Shown here piece after piece: positions 1 through 7,601 of a stretch of 64,000 nucleotides of DNA. The notes under the pieces are model-generated. The model ran no database searches. It was not told the origin of the DNA and worked only from the letters and a program-made list of their open reading frames with translations. The stretch's first letter is position 1; every line of letters begins with the position of its first letter. This DNA comes from Gemmatimonadota bacterium (GTDB taxonomy: Bacteria > Gemmatimonadota > Gemmatimonadetes > Longimicrobiales > Gaopeijiaceae), in the NCBI GenBank assembly GCA_022827345.1, contig JAJDTB010000050.1, forward strand, positions 62,001 to 126,000, written 5' to 3'. Both the position numbers and the translations under genes were made by a program.

Positions 1-567
1 CAGGTTGCGGAACGTCCCGGCCTCGAGCAGCGCCCCGCCGCCCTGCACCTGCTGCACCACCCAGATCGATACCGCGATCCCGACTACGGCGCCCGCGGTA
101 TCGGCCGCCCGGTGCAGCCCGAAGGCGAGGCCGCGCCGCTCCGGCGGCGTCGAATCGGCGAGGAGCGCGTCGCGGGGGGCCGTGCGCACCCCCTTCCCCA
201 CCCGGTCCCCCACCCGGATCGCCGCGATCGCCCCCCAGGTCGCAGCGAGCAGGTAGAACGGCTTCGCCAGCGCCGAAATCGCGTACCCGGCGACCGCCGG
301 CCACTTGCGGGTCTGCAGCCGGTCCGACAGCCACCCCGAATACAGCTTGAGGATGCTCGCGCTCGCATCGGCCAGACCCTCGACGACGCCCACGGCCCAA
401 ATCCGCACCCCCAGCACATTCGAGAGAAAGAGCGGCAGGACGTTGAGGAGCATCTCGCTCGACACGTCGGTGAGGAAGCTCGTGCCGCTCGCGGCCCAGA
501 CGTTCCGGTGGAGGCGGGGCTTCGGGGAGGCGGATCCGGGTCCGGATGGGGCGGGTGGCTTGTTCAT
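1..567 (-). CDS. MFS transporter, N-terminal part (runs off left edge)
   Basis: The minus strand is open from an ATG at 567 to the window edge, giving 189 residues and no stop, so the C-terminal half lies outside. The visible part reads as the N-terminal half of a major facilitator superfamily permease in the inner membrane. It has a hydrophobic first helix around residues 25-50. A cytoplasmic loop motif GDRVGKGVRTAPRDALLAD at about residues 105-125 is characteristic of a recognisable MFS subgroup. The substrate cannot be told. The divergent gene starts at 866, and the intervening DNA carries the hairpin repeat at 645-729. I am confident of MFS membership and not of any specific role. Confidence 0.85.
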   Translation of the reverse strand, partial: MNKPPAPSGPGSASPKPRLHRNVWAASGTSFLTDVSSEMLLNVLPLFLSNVLGVRIWAVGVVEGLADASASILKLYSGWLSDRLQTRKWPAVAGYAISALAKPFYLLAATWGAIAAIRVGDRVGKGVRTAPRDALLADSTPPERRGLAFGLHRAADTAGAVVGIAVSIWVVQQVQGGGALLEAGTFRNL

Positions 568-644
568 GGAGCCGTGCGGGGTGGAACTCGTGGAGTGCGA
601 CGCCTTGCCTAATGATAGCCGGTCGCGGGAGCGAAGGGTCCGTT

Positions 645-729
645 TTGTCCGCCAATAAGGGGCAAGAATGGCGGACAACGACCGTGCGGACGGGTTTGTC
701 GGCCAAGATGGGGCAATATTGGCCGACAA
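645..729. repeat. Dispersed 51-nt-period hairpin repeat, copy 1 (two units)
   Basis: Two hairpins lie at 645-678 (arms TTGTCCGCCA and TGGCGGACAA, perfect 10 bp) and 696-729 (arms TTGTCGGCCAA and TTGGCCGACAA, perfect 11 bp). Each is 34 nt and their starts are 51 nt apart. Read on the minus strand, the 17-nt linker (679-695) is ACCCGTCCGCACGGTCG, which matches the linker of the copy at 7445-7529 at 15 of 17 positions. This copy sits between divergent genes, so it is not simply a terminator. Its orientation is opposite to the other two loci. Function unknown. Confidence 0.8.
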
Positions 730-865
730 GCTTCCGCCTCGAACCGCTACGGCTCCCTTCATCAGAGAAGCTCGACCATCGGAGTGACCCTTGTGAGATT
801 ACTGACTGTCAACTCGGACGCTCGCGCGCACGATGCCTGAAGGCCGCCTGATCCGGAGCAGCCGT

Positions 866-1663
866 ATGCCCGTTCGCGATGTGAAGAAGCAAGCGCTGGC
901 GCACATCCTGCTCACGCGTGACCCCGGGGTGACCCGGATTCGAAAGCGGACCCAGAGCATCGGTCGGCGTCTACTCGACACTTCCACACACATCCGCGAG
1001 CCCAACTTCACCGCGATCGATCCCGGCGACCTTTCATTCCTGTTCGCCGCCTACGACGCGCGGTTCATGGACGGGATCTGTGGACAGCTGCTCGGCCCGG
1101 ACGGGGTGACGTTTCGCCTCTCCAGCAGAATGACGCGCGCGGGCGGGAAGACGACGCGCTTCCGGCGCCCGGATGGAGGAGCCCGTTACGAGATCGCCGT
1201 GGCCACTTCAATCCTGTTTGACGGATTCGGAGCGGGAGATCCGAATGTGACTGTGTGCGGGCTGCCCTGCCGCCACCGGTTGGAGGCATTGCAGCGGCTG
1301 TTCGAGCACGAACTTGTCCACCTCGCGGAATGGCTGTGCTGGGACGAGAGCCACTGTGCCCGTAGCCGCTTTCAGGATATCGCCTCCCGGTTGTTTCTCC
1401 ACCGAGCGCATACGCACGAGCTCATTACCCGCACAGAACGGGCCGCAAGCCTCGGGATCACCGTCGGCAGCCGTGTGACGTTTCCCTATCGGGGACAGCT
1501 GCTGCAAGGGCGCGTCAACCGGATCACCAAGCGTGCTACGGTACTGGTGGAAGACCCGGAGGGCGAGCGCTGGTCCGACGGGCGGCGATACGTGCGGTAC
1601 TACGTACCCCTCGCGCAACTCCGCCCGTCTGACCCAGTCGTGGTTTCCGAACAAGAGCGGTAG
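866..1663 (+). CDS. SprT-like zinc metalloprotease-domain protein
   Basis: A 265-residue soluble protein. I chose ATG 866 because a GGAG lies 7 nt upstream; an in-frame ATG at 833 has no ribosome-binding site. It carries the zinc-protease signature HELVH at about residues 148-152, followed by a His/Cys-containing stretch (DESHCARSRFQDIASRLF), as in SprT-like proteins. SprT-like domains are known from DNA-protein crosslink proteases and from uncharacterised bacterial proteins; the role here is inferred only from the domain. The C-terminal 60 residues look like a small beta-rich domain (GSRVTFPYRGQLLQGRVNRI). No operon partner: the next plus-strand gene candidate is a doubtful small ORF. Confidence 0.75.
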   Translation: MPVRDVKKQALAHILLTRDPGVTRIRKRTQSIGRRLLDTSTHIREPNFTAIDPGDLSFLFAAYDARFMDGICGQLLGPDGVTFRLSSRMTRAGGKTTRFRRPDGGARYEIAVATSILFDGFGAGDPNVTVCGLPCRHRLEALQRLFEHELVHLAEWLCWDESHCARSRFQDIASRLFLHRAHTHELITRTERAASLGITVGSRVTFPYRGQLLQGRVNRITKRATVLVEDPEGERWSDGRRYVRYYVPLAQLRPSDPVVVSEQER

Positions 1664-1914
1664 TCATCTCGGCGACGGAAATCAGTGGTATGACGGAGGC
1701 CGCGGCGAGCATGGTCGGGGGGAGGTCGGCGACTATCTCGGAAGAGCGCCTTGACGCCAGCTTGAGGTTTGCCAACAAATCTGTTGCCAACAATTCTGCT
1801 GGGGAAAGTGGATGACTGGTCTTGTCTGGTGTTCTGCGTGAGGGTCGGCGAGTTCGAGTCGCTCCTTGAGACACTGCGCGAGAAGTCTTTGCGCTAGGTA
1901 TCGATCAACTCGCT

Positions 1915-2097
1915 GTGCTGATCCGCGAGTCGCCCGCAGCCGACCACCTACTCCCGCTCACGACCGCGCTCGAACTGGAAATGGGGGAGGAGCCGCAGGT
2001 CGCAATCGAAGTCCGCAGGGTCGCGGAGGACATGCAGCAGGAGCTTCTGAAGATTCGGGAGCTACTCAGGAGGGAAGAGGCAGACGGCAAGGCCTGA
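1915..2097 (+). CDS. Small hypothetical ORF, possibly a remnant
   Basis: A 60-codon ORF with a GTG start in the 465-bp gap between the SprT-like gene and the BCCT gene. The C-terminal part is a charged amphipathic helix (VAEDMQQELLKIRELLRREE). In-frame codons before the GTG (from 1870) also read plausibly, while a separate GTG at 1810 opens a 29-codon ORF in another frame, with GGGGAAA just upstream, that ends at 1896. The pair could be one gene broken by a frameshift. I recognise no family. Apart from these ORFs I see nothing in 1664-2128. Confidence 0.3.
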   Translation: MLIRESPAADHLLPLTTALELEMGEEPQVAIEVRRVAEDMQQELLKIRELLRREEADGKA

Positions 2098-2128
2098 TCG
2101 ATCAAGCCGCCAACGACTCCACCACCCC

Positions 2129-3721
2129 CTACTCCTCCTCCACCAGCGACTTCACCAGCCCCGCAATCATCAGCAACAGCACCACGCTCACCGGCAGCGC
2201 CGCGGCCATCGCGGCGGTCTGCAGGGCCTGGAGCCCATCGGCGAGCAGCAGCACGGCAGCCACCAATCCGATTCCGAGCCCCCAGACGATGCGGAACCGC
2301 TTGGGAGGGTGACGATCGCCCATGCTCAGCAGGGTGGTGAGAACCAGCGTGCCGGAGTCGGAGGACGTGACGAACCAGGTCGCGAGCAGGAGGGTGGCCA
2401 GGGCGGACATGGCCCAGGTCAGCCAGCCGATGTCGCTCAAGCGGGCGATGGTCCCGTAAAGGGCGGCCTCGTAGTTGGCATCCCGCACCAGATCGATGAT
2501 CCCGGCGGTTCCGACGCCGCCCGCCGCGTTGAGCTCCAGGTGGATGGCGTTGCCACCGAGAATCCCGATCCACAGGAGCCCCAGGGCAGTCGGGACGACC
2601 AGCACGCCGATGACGAATTCGCGCAGCGTGCGGCCGCGCGAGATCCGCGCGATGAACATGCCGACGAAGGGCGCCCAGGAGATCCACCATCCCCAGTAGA
2701 AGATGGTCCAGCGATTCTGCCATTCGGCTTGCCCCGGATCATCGGCGATCCAGAATCCCATGGGCAGTGCGTGCAGCAGGTATTCGCCCAGCGATGTCGC
2801 AACGAATCCCGCGAGCCAGGTGGCAGGACCGAGGAAGAGAAAGCAGCCCAGCAGGATGACGCTCAGGACGATGTTCCACTCCGACAGGATGCGGATCCCG
2901 CGGCTCACGCCGGATACGGCCGACAGAGTGGCCGCTACCGAGATGGCCGCGATCAGAGCGATCTGCGTGAGGATCCCCGGATCGACGCCGACCAGGACAT
3001 TGAGTCCGGTGGCCATCTGGCTGGCCCCGAGCCCCAGGGTGGTCGCGATGCCGAAGACCGCGCCGAACACCGCGAGCAGGTCCACGAGGTCGCCGATGGG
3101 GCCGTAGATCCGGTCGCCGACAAGCGGATGCAGGGCAGACCGCAGCGTCAGCGGCAGCCTCTTGCGAAATCCGAAGTAGGCCAGGCAAAGCCCCACCAGG
3201 ACGTAGGCGGCCCAGCCGTGCAGGCCCCAATGGAAGTAGACCACGCGCATGGCGTGCAGGGCGCGCGGCTCGTCGAGCGACACGGCGCCGGCGAGGTCGG
3301 CCATGGGGTTGTTCGGGTAGCCCGCGCTGGCGCTGTTGTCGAAGTAGAAGAGCGGTTCGGCAATGGAGAAGAAGAGCAGCCCGATCCCCACGCCAGCGGA
3401 AAAGAGCATGGCGAGCCAGGAGGACGTGCGGAACTCCGGCTCGGCATCGTCGTCGCCAAGCCGGATCCTTCCGAACCGGCTGCACGCCAGGAACACGCAG
3501 GCAAAGAGGCAGGCGCAGACCGCCAGGATGTAATACCAGTCGAGCGTCCCCTCGATCCAGACGCGGACGCGCTCGAACGCGGCGCCGGCAGCCTCCACAT
3601 CCCGGATGGCGAACAGCACGAATGCCAGGACGAAGCCCTTCGCGGCCAGCGCCATGGTGGGATTGAGCCCCTTCCACGGCCCGTCCGTCGCCCTGGCTCG
3701 CCGGTGCCGTCCGTCGCTCAT
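2129..3721 (-). CDS. BCCT family betaine/carnitine/choline-type transporter
   Basis: A 530-residue inner-membrane protein with about twelve hydrophobic helices, the usual size for the betaine-carnitine-choline transporter family. The family's tryptophan-rich central segment is clear (GWWISWAPFVGMFIARISRG), as are GVGIGLLFFSIAEPLFYF and FFVTSSDSGT-like residues near the end (ATWFVTSSDSGTLVLTTLLS). BCCT proteins import quaternary amines such as glycine betaine by sodium or proton symport, for osmoprotection or catabolism. The exact substrate cannot be read here. A frameshifted small gene ends 7 bp upstream and could once have been cotranscribed. Demethylase-like GcvT/DmdA homologues occur much further along, so a link to methylamine or sulfonium use is only a suggestion. 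Confidence 0.92.
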   Translation of the reverse strand: MSDGRHRRARATDGPWKGLNPTMALAAKGFVLAFVLFAIRDVEAAGAAFERVRVWIEGTLDWYYILAVCACLFACVFLACSRFGRIRLGDDDAEPEFRTSSWLAMLFSAGVGIGLLFFSIAEPLFYFDNSASAGYPNNPMADLAGAVSLDEPRALHAMRVVYFHWGLHGWAAYVLVGLCLAYFGFRKRLPLTLRSALHPLVGDRIYGPIGDLVDLLAVFGAVFGIATTLGLGASQMATGLNVLVGVDPGILTQIALIAAISVAATLSAVSGVSRGIRILSEWNIVLSVILLGCFLFLGPATWLAGFVATSLGEYLLHALPMGFWIADDPGQAEWQNRWTIFYWGWWISWAPFVGMFIARISRGRTLREFVIGVLVVPTALGLLWIGILGGNAIHLELNAAGGVGTAGIIDLVRDANYEAALYGTIARLSDIGWLTWAMSALATLLLATWFVTSSDSGTLVLTTLLSMGDRHPPKRFRIVWGLGIGLVAAVLLLADGLQALQTAAMAAALPVSVVLLLMIAGLVKSLVEEE

Positions 3722-3728
3722 GGGCCGG

Positions 3729-3978
3729 CTACCGCAGCCCCTCGACCTCGTACACCTCGAACTCGACCCAGCCGTAGCCGGTCATCGCTCCATCCCTCAT
3801 CTGAACCCATTCAGGACGGAAAACGGAAAGGTTGACGGCGGCGATCGGGAGCCCGTCGGGACCGAACACGGTCCATCGCCGCTCCTGTTCCTGGTGTTTG
3901 GCGTAGTCGCCGAGCCGGATCCGACCGCCGGCGTCGACGCAGGGCCGGCGGGATGAAATACCACGAAGGCTGTGACAT
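3729..3978 (-). pseudogene. Frameshifted small ORF, beta-propeller-like C-terminal remnant
   Basis: A well-placed ribosome-binding site (GGGAGTTGAGC) precedes ATG 3978, which opens as MSQPSWYFIPPALRR. In that frame the protein turns arginine-rich and stops at 3811. In a neighbouring frame a clean coding-like stretch runs to a stop at 3729, including LGDYAKHQEQERRWTVFGPD and a tail ending FEVYEVEGLR. That tail resembles the last blade of secreted six-bladed beta-propeller proteins. The switch lies near 3915. I read this as a decayed gene or a sequencing frameshift; the family guess is weak. It would sit just upstream of the BCCT gene on the same strand. The rest of 3979-4185 shows only the divergent promoter space. 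Confidence 0.4.
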
Positions 3979-4185
3979 GCTCAACTCCCTGCCAGGAGCA
4001 GGAGGATGACCGCGCTCGGTCGCGGACCCGGAGCCTCTTCGCTTCAGCCGCCCAGGACCTCCGGCAGGGTTCAAGGTACCGGGTCGAAGCGCGGCGTGCA
4101 TCGCCCCTCAAGTGGCCCCGCGACCTCGTTACCCACACATTCCCACGGCCACCACGCGACACGGCCGCGCCACCGGGATGCTCCC

Positions 4186-5466
4186 ATGGGACACGACTTC
4201 CCCTACAGCCAAACGTCCAACCGCCGCGATTTCCTGCGCTGGCTGGCGGCGAGCCCGCTTCTGGCGACCATCCCGGGCTGCGCCCCGCGTGGCGCCTCGC
4301 CCGGCCCGCTCACCGGCGCAGCCGGCCAGGGCGTCCCCGCCGCCGAGCCTCCCCCCACCCCCCGCCCCACCCTCGACGACCTCGCCGCTACCGCCGCCGA
4401 CGCGCTCGACGTCTTCGACATGGAGAAGGTGGCCGAAACCGCCATGCCCCCCGCGCACTTCGGCTACATCCAGACCGGCGTCGACGGCGAGTCCACCCAG
4501 CGCAACAACCGGGAGGCGCTCGAACGCATCTACATCCGCGCGCGCCGCCTCGTCGACGTCAGCCGCCTCGACACCCGCGTCACGCTCTTCGGGCGCGAAT
4601 GGCCCACGCCGATCATGATCGCACCGTGCGGCAGCCAGCGCGGGTTCCACCCCGAGGGCGAACTCGCCACGGCCCGGGCCGCGCAGGCGCGGAACCACCT
4701 GCAGACGCTGTCGACCGTGTCTTCGACCGCGGTCGAAGAAGTCAACGAAGCCCGCGGCGAACCGGTCTGGTACCAGCTCTACGCGACCTCGAACTGGGAG
4801 GTCACGCAAGCCGTGGTCGAGCGCGTGCGCACGGCCGGATGTCCCGTCATCGTGCTCACCGTGGATCTGCCCACCGGGAGCAACCGCCTCACCGGGCGGC
4901 GGTGGTCGCGCATCGACGACCGCACCTGCACCCAGTGCCATCGTCCCCGTGGCCGCGCGCCGGACATCAAGCCCATGTACCAGGGCACGGTGTACAGCCC
5001 CCGCGACTACCGCACCCCCGGCATGACCTGGGACTTCATCGGGCGCCTGCGCGACATCACCGACCAGCGGATCCTGATCAAGGGCATCATGACCCACGAG
5101 GACGCCGAACTGGCGCTGGACAGCGGGGTAGACGGAATCTGGGTCTCGAATCACGGGGGGCGCGCGGAGGGCAGCGGCCAGGCGACCATCGACGCCCTGC
5201 CCGAGATCACGGCGAGGGTGGCCGGCCAGGTTCCGGTTATCGTGGACGGCGGGTTTCGGCGCGGCACCGATATCTTCAAGGCGATCGCGCGCGGGGCGGA
5301 TGCGGTGGCGGTGGGCCGCCCCTACCTGTGGGGGCTGGGGGCCTTCGGCCAGGCCGGCGTCGAGCGCGTGCTCGAGATCCTGCGCAACGAACTTGCGATT
5401 ACGATGCGGCTGGCGGGAACGCCCTCGCTGGCAAGCATCGTCGAGACATCCATAGGGACGGAATAG
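4186..5466 (+). CDS. Tat-exported FMN-dependent alpha-hydroxy acid oxidase/dehydrogenase
   Basis: A 426-residue protein from ATG 4186; the open frame extends upstream to 4006, but that part looks non-coding. The N terminus has a twin-arginine signal (SNRRDFLRWLA, Arg13-Arg14) ending in a lipobox (LLATIPGC, Cys32), so export as a folded FMN lipoprotein is predicted. The body is the TIM-barrel FMN hydroxy-acid oxidase family (lactate monooxygenase, lactate oxidase, glycolate oxidase): IAPCGSQRGFHPEGE near the substrate, a flavin-contacting Lys in LIKGIM, the catalytic His322 in NHGGR, and VIVDGGFRRGTDIFKA followed by GRPYLWGL. It would oxidise a small 2-hydroxy acid to a 2-oxo acid. The FKBP lipoprotein gene follows 31 bp later. 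The substrate is not determinable. Confidence 0.9.
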   Translation: MGHDFPYSQTSNRRDFLRWLAASPLLATIPGCAPRGASPGPLTGAAGQGVPAAEPPPTPRPTLDDLAATAADALDVFDMEKVAETAMPPAHFGYIQTGVDGESTQRNNREALERIYIRARRLVDVSRLDTRVTLFGREWPTPIMIAPCGSQRGFHPEGELATARAAQARNHLQTLSTVSSTAVEEVNEARGEPVWYQLYATSNWEVTQAVVERVRTAGCPVIVLTVDLPTGSNRLTGRRWSRIDDRTCTQCHRPRGRAPDIKPMYQGTVYSPRDYRTPGMTWDFIGRLRDITDQRILIKGIMTHEDAELALDSGVDGIWVSNHGGRAEGSGQATIDALPEITARVAGQVPVIVDGGFRRGTDIFKAIARGADAVAVGRPYLWGLGAFGQAGVERVLEILRNELAITMRLAGTPSLASIVETSIGTE

Positions 5467-5497
5467 TGGCGGAAATCAATCGAACCAGGGAGACAGA

Positions 5498-5914
5498 ATG
5501 CGAAACCTCATGCGGATCACATTGGGCGCCGCGGCACTCGCGCTCGTCACGGCCTGCGCGGACGCCGGGCCCGAAATGATCAACACCGAGAGCGGGCTGC
5601 AGATCGAGGTCCTGCGCGCGGGCGACGGCGCCTCGCCGACCATCGACGACGAGGTCGTGCTGCACTACCGCGGCACCCTCACCGACGGCTCGCAGTTCGA
5701 CTCGTCCTACGACCGCGGCGAGCCCGCCACCTTCCCGGTGAGCGGCGTGATCGAGGGCTTCGGCGAGGCGGTGCAGCTGATGTCGGTGGGCGGCCACATC
5801 CGGGTCACGATCCCGTCCGCTCTGGCGTACGGGGAGGATGGCGCCGGTACGGTGATCGGCCCCAACGAGGACCTGATCTTCGAGATCGAACTGCTGGAGA
5901 TTGTTGGGAGTTAG
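5498..5914 (+). CDS. FKBP-type peptidyl-prolyl isomerase lipoprotein (1)
   Basis: 138 residues with a short signal peptide ending in a lipobox (LVTAC, Cys20), then a single FKBP domain of about 100 residues. Family signatures are present: VVLHYRGTLTDGSQFDSSYDR, the segment VIEGFGEAVQLMSVGGHIRV, and the IPSALAYGE-PNEDLIFEIELL end. FKBP domains catalyse prolyl cis-trans isomerisation, here probably in the periplasm attached to a membrane. It follows the FMN oxidase gene by 31 bp and may be cotranscribed. Its stop codon overlaps the left end of the MITE-like element at 5914-6074. A second, related FKBP gene lies on the other side of that element. Confidence 0.93.
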   Translation: MRNLMRITLGAAALALVTACADAGPEMINTESGLQIEVLRAGDGASPTIDDEVVLHYRGTLTDGSQFDSSYDRGEPATFPVSGVIEGFGEAVQLMSVGGHIRVTIPSALAYGEDGAGTVIGPNEDLIFEIELLEIVGS

Positions 5915-6074
5915 TGTCGTGTCCCGGAAGCTCGCGAGCTACCGAGAGTGCCGAGGCGCCGGACCCTGCAAGGCGCGACGACGAGGAATAGCACCGCTAT
6001 TCGGAGGAGGAGCAACGCCGCAGGGCCGGATGCATCGGTGCTCGAATAGCCGTGAGGTTTCCGGGACATGACAC
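5914..6074. mobile_element. 161-bp MITE-like element with 16-bp terminal inverted repeats
   Basis: The ends GTGTCGTGTCCCGGAA (5914-5929) and TTCCGGGACATGACAC (6059-6074) are inverted repeats with one mismatch. The interior contains further symmetry, for example GAATAGCACCGCTATTC around 5986-6002, and no ORF that looks genuine. I see no target-site duplication. It sits exactly between the two FKBP genes, with its left end overlapping the stop of the first. Size and structure suit a miniature inverted-repeat element or a large palindromic intergenic repeat. No transposase is visible in the window, so mobility is inferred only. Confidence 0.6.
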
Positions 6075-6138
6075 CAGGGCGGAGGCGGCGTTGCGGCAGG
6101 GATTTCACGCAACACCGGGCTCCGGTGCGAGGCAGCGG

Positions 6139-6588
6139 ATGATGCGGACCCCATCCCCGCTGGGCGTATTCATGCTCCTGGCCTGCACCGCCTGCGCCGG
6201 CGGCGGAGCCAGTGCCTCCGCCGACCCCCCAACCCCCGACGCGGACGGCTACGTCACCACGGGAAGCGGCCTCAGGTACCGGGTCATCAGCGAGGGCACC
6301 GGCCCGAGGCCCACCGCGCGAGACCGCGTGGTGCTGCACTACCGGTGCACGACCGAGGACGGGACGGTTGTCGACTCGTCCTACGATCGCGGCGCGCCGG
6401 ACGTGCTCGCCCTGAGCGACCTGATCCGCGGCTTCCGCGAGGCGCTGCAGTTGATGTCGGTCGGGAGTCACTACCAGGTGACCATGCCCGGGCGGCTGGG
6501 GTACGGCTGGGAAGGGCTCGACGGCGTGGTCGGTCCCAACGAGACGCTGTTTTTCGAGATTCAGCTGTTTCGGATCGTGGAGCGATGA
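6139..6588 (+). CDS. FKBP-type peptidyl-prolyl isomerase lipoprotein (2)
   Basis: 149 residues from ATG 6139 (a second ATG is adjacent at 6142); the open frame reaches back to 6052 inside the MITE-like element, which I treat as non-coding. The N terminus is a lipoprotein signal with candidate lipid-modified Cys16 or Cys19 (FMLLACTACAGGG). The FKBP domain is clear: VVLHYRCTTEDGTVVDSSYD, LIRGFREALQLMSVGSHYQV, and GPNETLFFEIQLFRI. It is a divergent paralogue of the FKBP gene at 5498, with the element inserted between them. The start codon of the nucleotidyltransferase gene overlaps this gene's stop by 4 bp, so translation is probably coupled. Confidence 0.9.
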   Translation: MMRTPSPLGVFMLLACTACAGGGASASADPPTPDADGYVTTGSGLRYRVISEGTGPRPTARDRVVLHYRCTTEDGTVVDSSYDRGAPDVLALSDLIRGFREALQLMSVGSHYQVTMPGRLGYGWEGLDGVVGPNETLFFEIQLFRIVER

Positions 6589-7124
6589 GCACCGCCCGAC
6601 CGCCCGCCGGGGCCGCCAAGGTGCGTGAGCTCATGCGCATGCTGGGCCGGGCGGCGCAGAGCGACGGCAGGATCTACCTGGTCGGCGGCAGTTCCGCGGT
6701 GCTTGTGGGCTGGAGGGAGACGACGGTTGATGTCGATCTCAAACTCGACCCGGAACCATCAGGTGTGTTCGAAGCGATAGCGCGAGCCAAGGAGGCACTC
6801 CACATCAATGTGGAGCTTGCTGCCCCCGACGACTTCATTCCGGCGTTGCCCGGATGGCGGGAACGCAGCCGCTTCATCGACCGGTCGGGACCGATCGACT
6901 ACTATCACTATGACTTTTATGCGCAGGCGCTCGCCAAGATCGAGCGGGGGCACCGGCAGGACATTTCGGATGTGAGAGAAATGGGCAGACTCGGTCTGAT
7001 TCGGTCGACCAGACTCGTCGAACTCTTCGAGTCCATCGAGCCAAAGCTGGTGCGCTATCCTGCGATCGATCCCCCGAGCTTCCGCGACGGCGTGCACCGG
7101 GCCGCAAGGGGAATCGCGTCATGA
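6585..7124 (+). CDS. Nucleotidyltransferase-fold protein (DUF6036-like)
   Basis: 179 residues, starting at an ATG that overlaps the FKBP stop (ATGA). The N-terminal half carries a nucleotidyltransferase motif, YLVGGSSAVLVGW followed by TVDVDLKL, with candidate metal ligands Asp49 and Asp51. A downstream Asp/Glu-rich part (LAAPDDFIPALPGW; YHYDFYAQALAKIERG) fits predicted nucleotidyltransferases of the DUF6036 kind. Many such proteins pair with a small partner in toxin-antitoxin-like units, and here a 101-residue protein starts within the stop codon (7121). Whether it transfers nucleotides to RNA or protein, or is inactive, is not visible. Family assignment is moderate; the toxin-antitoxin role is inference from gene layout. 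Confidence 0.7.
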   Translation: MSTARPPAGAAKVRELMRMLGRAAQSDGRIYLVGGSSAVLVGWRETTVDVDLKLDPEPSGVFEAIARAKEALHINVELAAPDDFIPALPGWRERSRFIDRSGPIDYYHYDFYAQALAKIERGHRQDISDVREMGRLGLIRSTRLVELFESIEPKLVRYPAIDPPSFRDGVHRAARGIAS

Positions 7125-7426
7125 CCACCATTCCGACCGGCCTCCCGGGTGCCGATCTGGTCGCCTCCGGAATCGCGGCGCTGCGGCGCGGCGAAGTGAC
7201 CGTAGAGGCGCTGCTGGTCACGGTAGGGGAGCCTCGCCTACGCACGGCCGGGCTTGTCATCTCCCCACCCCCGCCGCTCGAACATTCACCCGAGATCTCG
7301 CTCTACCTGCTCATCGGCAAGGATTACCCGGAAGATGCGCATTCCCGGTACAACGCGCTGATTCGAAGGCTGGTCAGCTTTGAGCGCGCGCTGGAGCACC
7401 ACGCCCGGAGGGATAACGACCCATAG
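7121..7426 (+). CDS. Small protein partner of the nucleotidyltransferase
   Basis: 101 residues; its ATG overlaps the nucleotidyltransferase stop by 4 bp (ATGA), which indicates coupled translation. I do not recognise the family. The protein has an N-terminal helical region (GADLVASGIAALRRGEVTVEALLVTVGEPRL), a proline-rich centre (ISPPPPLEH), and a C-terminal amphipathic helix (YNALIRRLVSFERALEHHAR). No signal peptide or membrane segment is seen, so it is probably cytosolic. Tight coupling suggests a complex with its neighbour or an antidote role. The hairpin repeat at 7445-7529 begins 18 bp after the stop. Confidence 0.65.
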   Translation: MTTIPTGLPGADLVASGIAALRRGEVTVEALLVTVGEPRLRTAGLVISPPPPLEHSPEISLYLLIGKDYPEDAHSRYNALIRRLVSFERALEHHARRDNDP

Positions 7427-7444
7427 CGGGACTGCCCGCTGGTG

Positions 7445-7529
7445 TTGTCCGCCACTTCGGGCCTGTTTTGGCCGACAAACCCGTTCGCACGATCGTTGTC
7501 CGCCACATTCGCCCGTTTTTGGCGGACAA
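7445..7529. repeat. Dispersed 51-nt-period hairpin repeat, copy 2 (two units)
   Basis: Hairpins lie at 7445-7478 (arms TTGTCCGCCA / TTGGCCGACAA, one mismatch) and 7496-7529 (TTGTCCGCCA / TTGGCGGACAA). Unit length is 34 nt and period 51 nt, exactly as at 645-729. The 17-nt linker ACCCGTTCGCACGATCG matches copy 1's linker at 15 of 17 positions. It lies between the convergent 3' ends of the small partner gene and the Nramp-like gene, where a bidirectional terminator would be expected, but it lacks T-tracts typical of intrinsic terminators. Confidence 0.8.
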
Positions 7530-7601
7530 ACCTGTCACGTGTTCAACCCACTGATCAAGGCCCGCGCCTTCGGGATTCCTGGTGCGGCAGGCATGTCGGG
7601 C

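Noticed and set aside
2309..3835. A 508-codon plus-strand frame opposite the BCCT transporter
   Set aside because: Sequence is rich in Gly, Arg, Gln and Asp without domain features; the minus-strand frame is a textbook BCCT protein.
5986..6002. Rho-independent terminator after the first FKBP gene
   Set aside because: The hairpin is part of the 161-bp element and is not followed by a T-tract.
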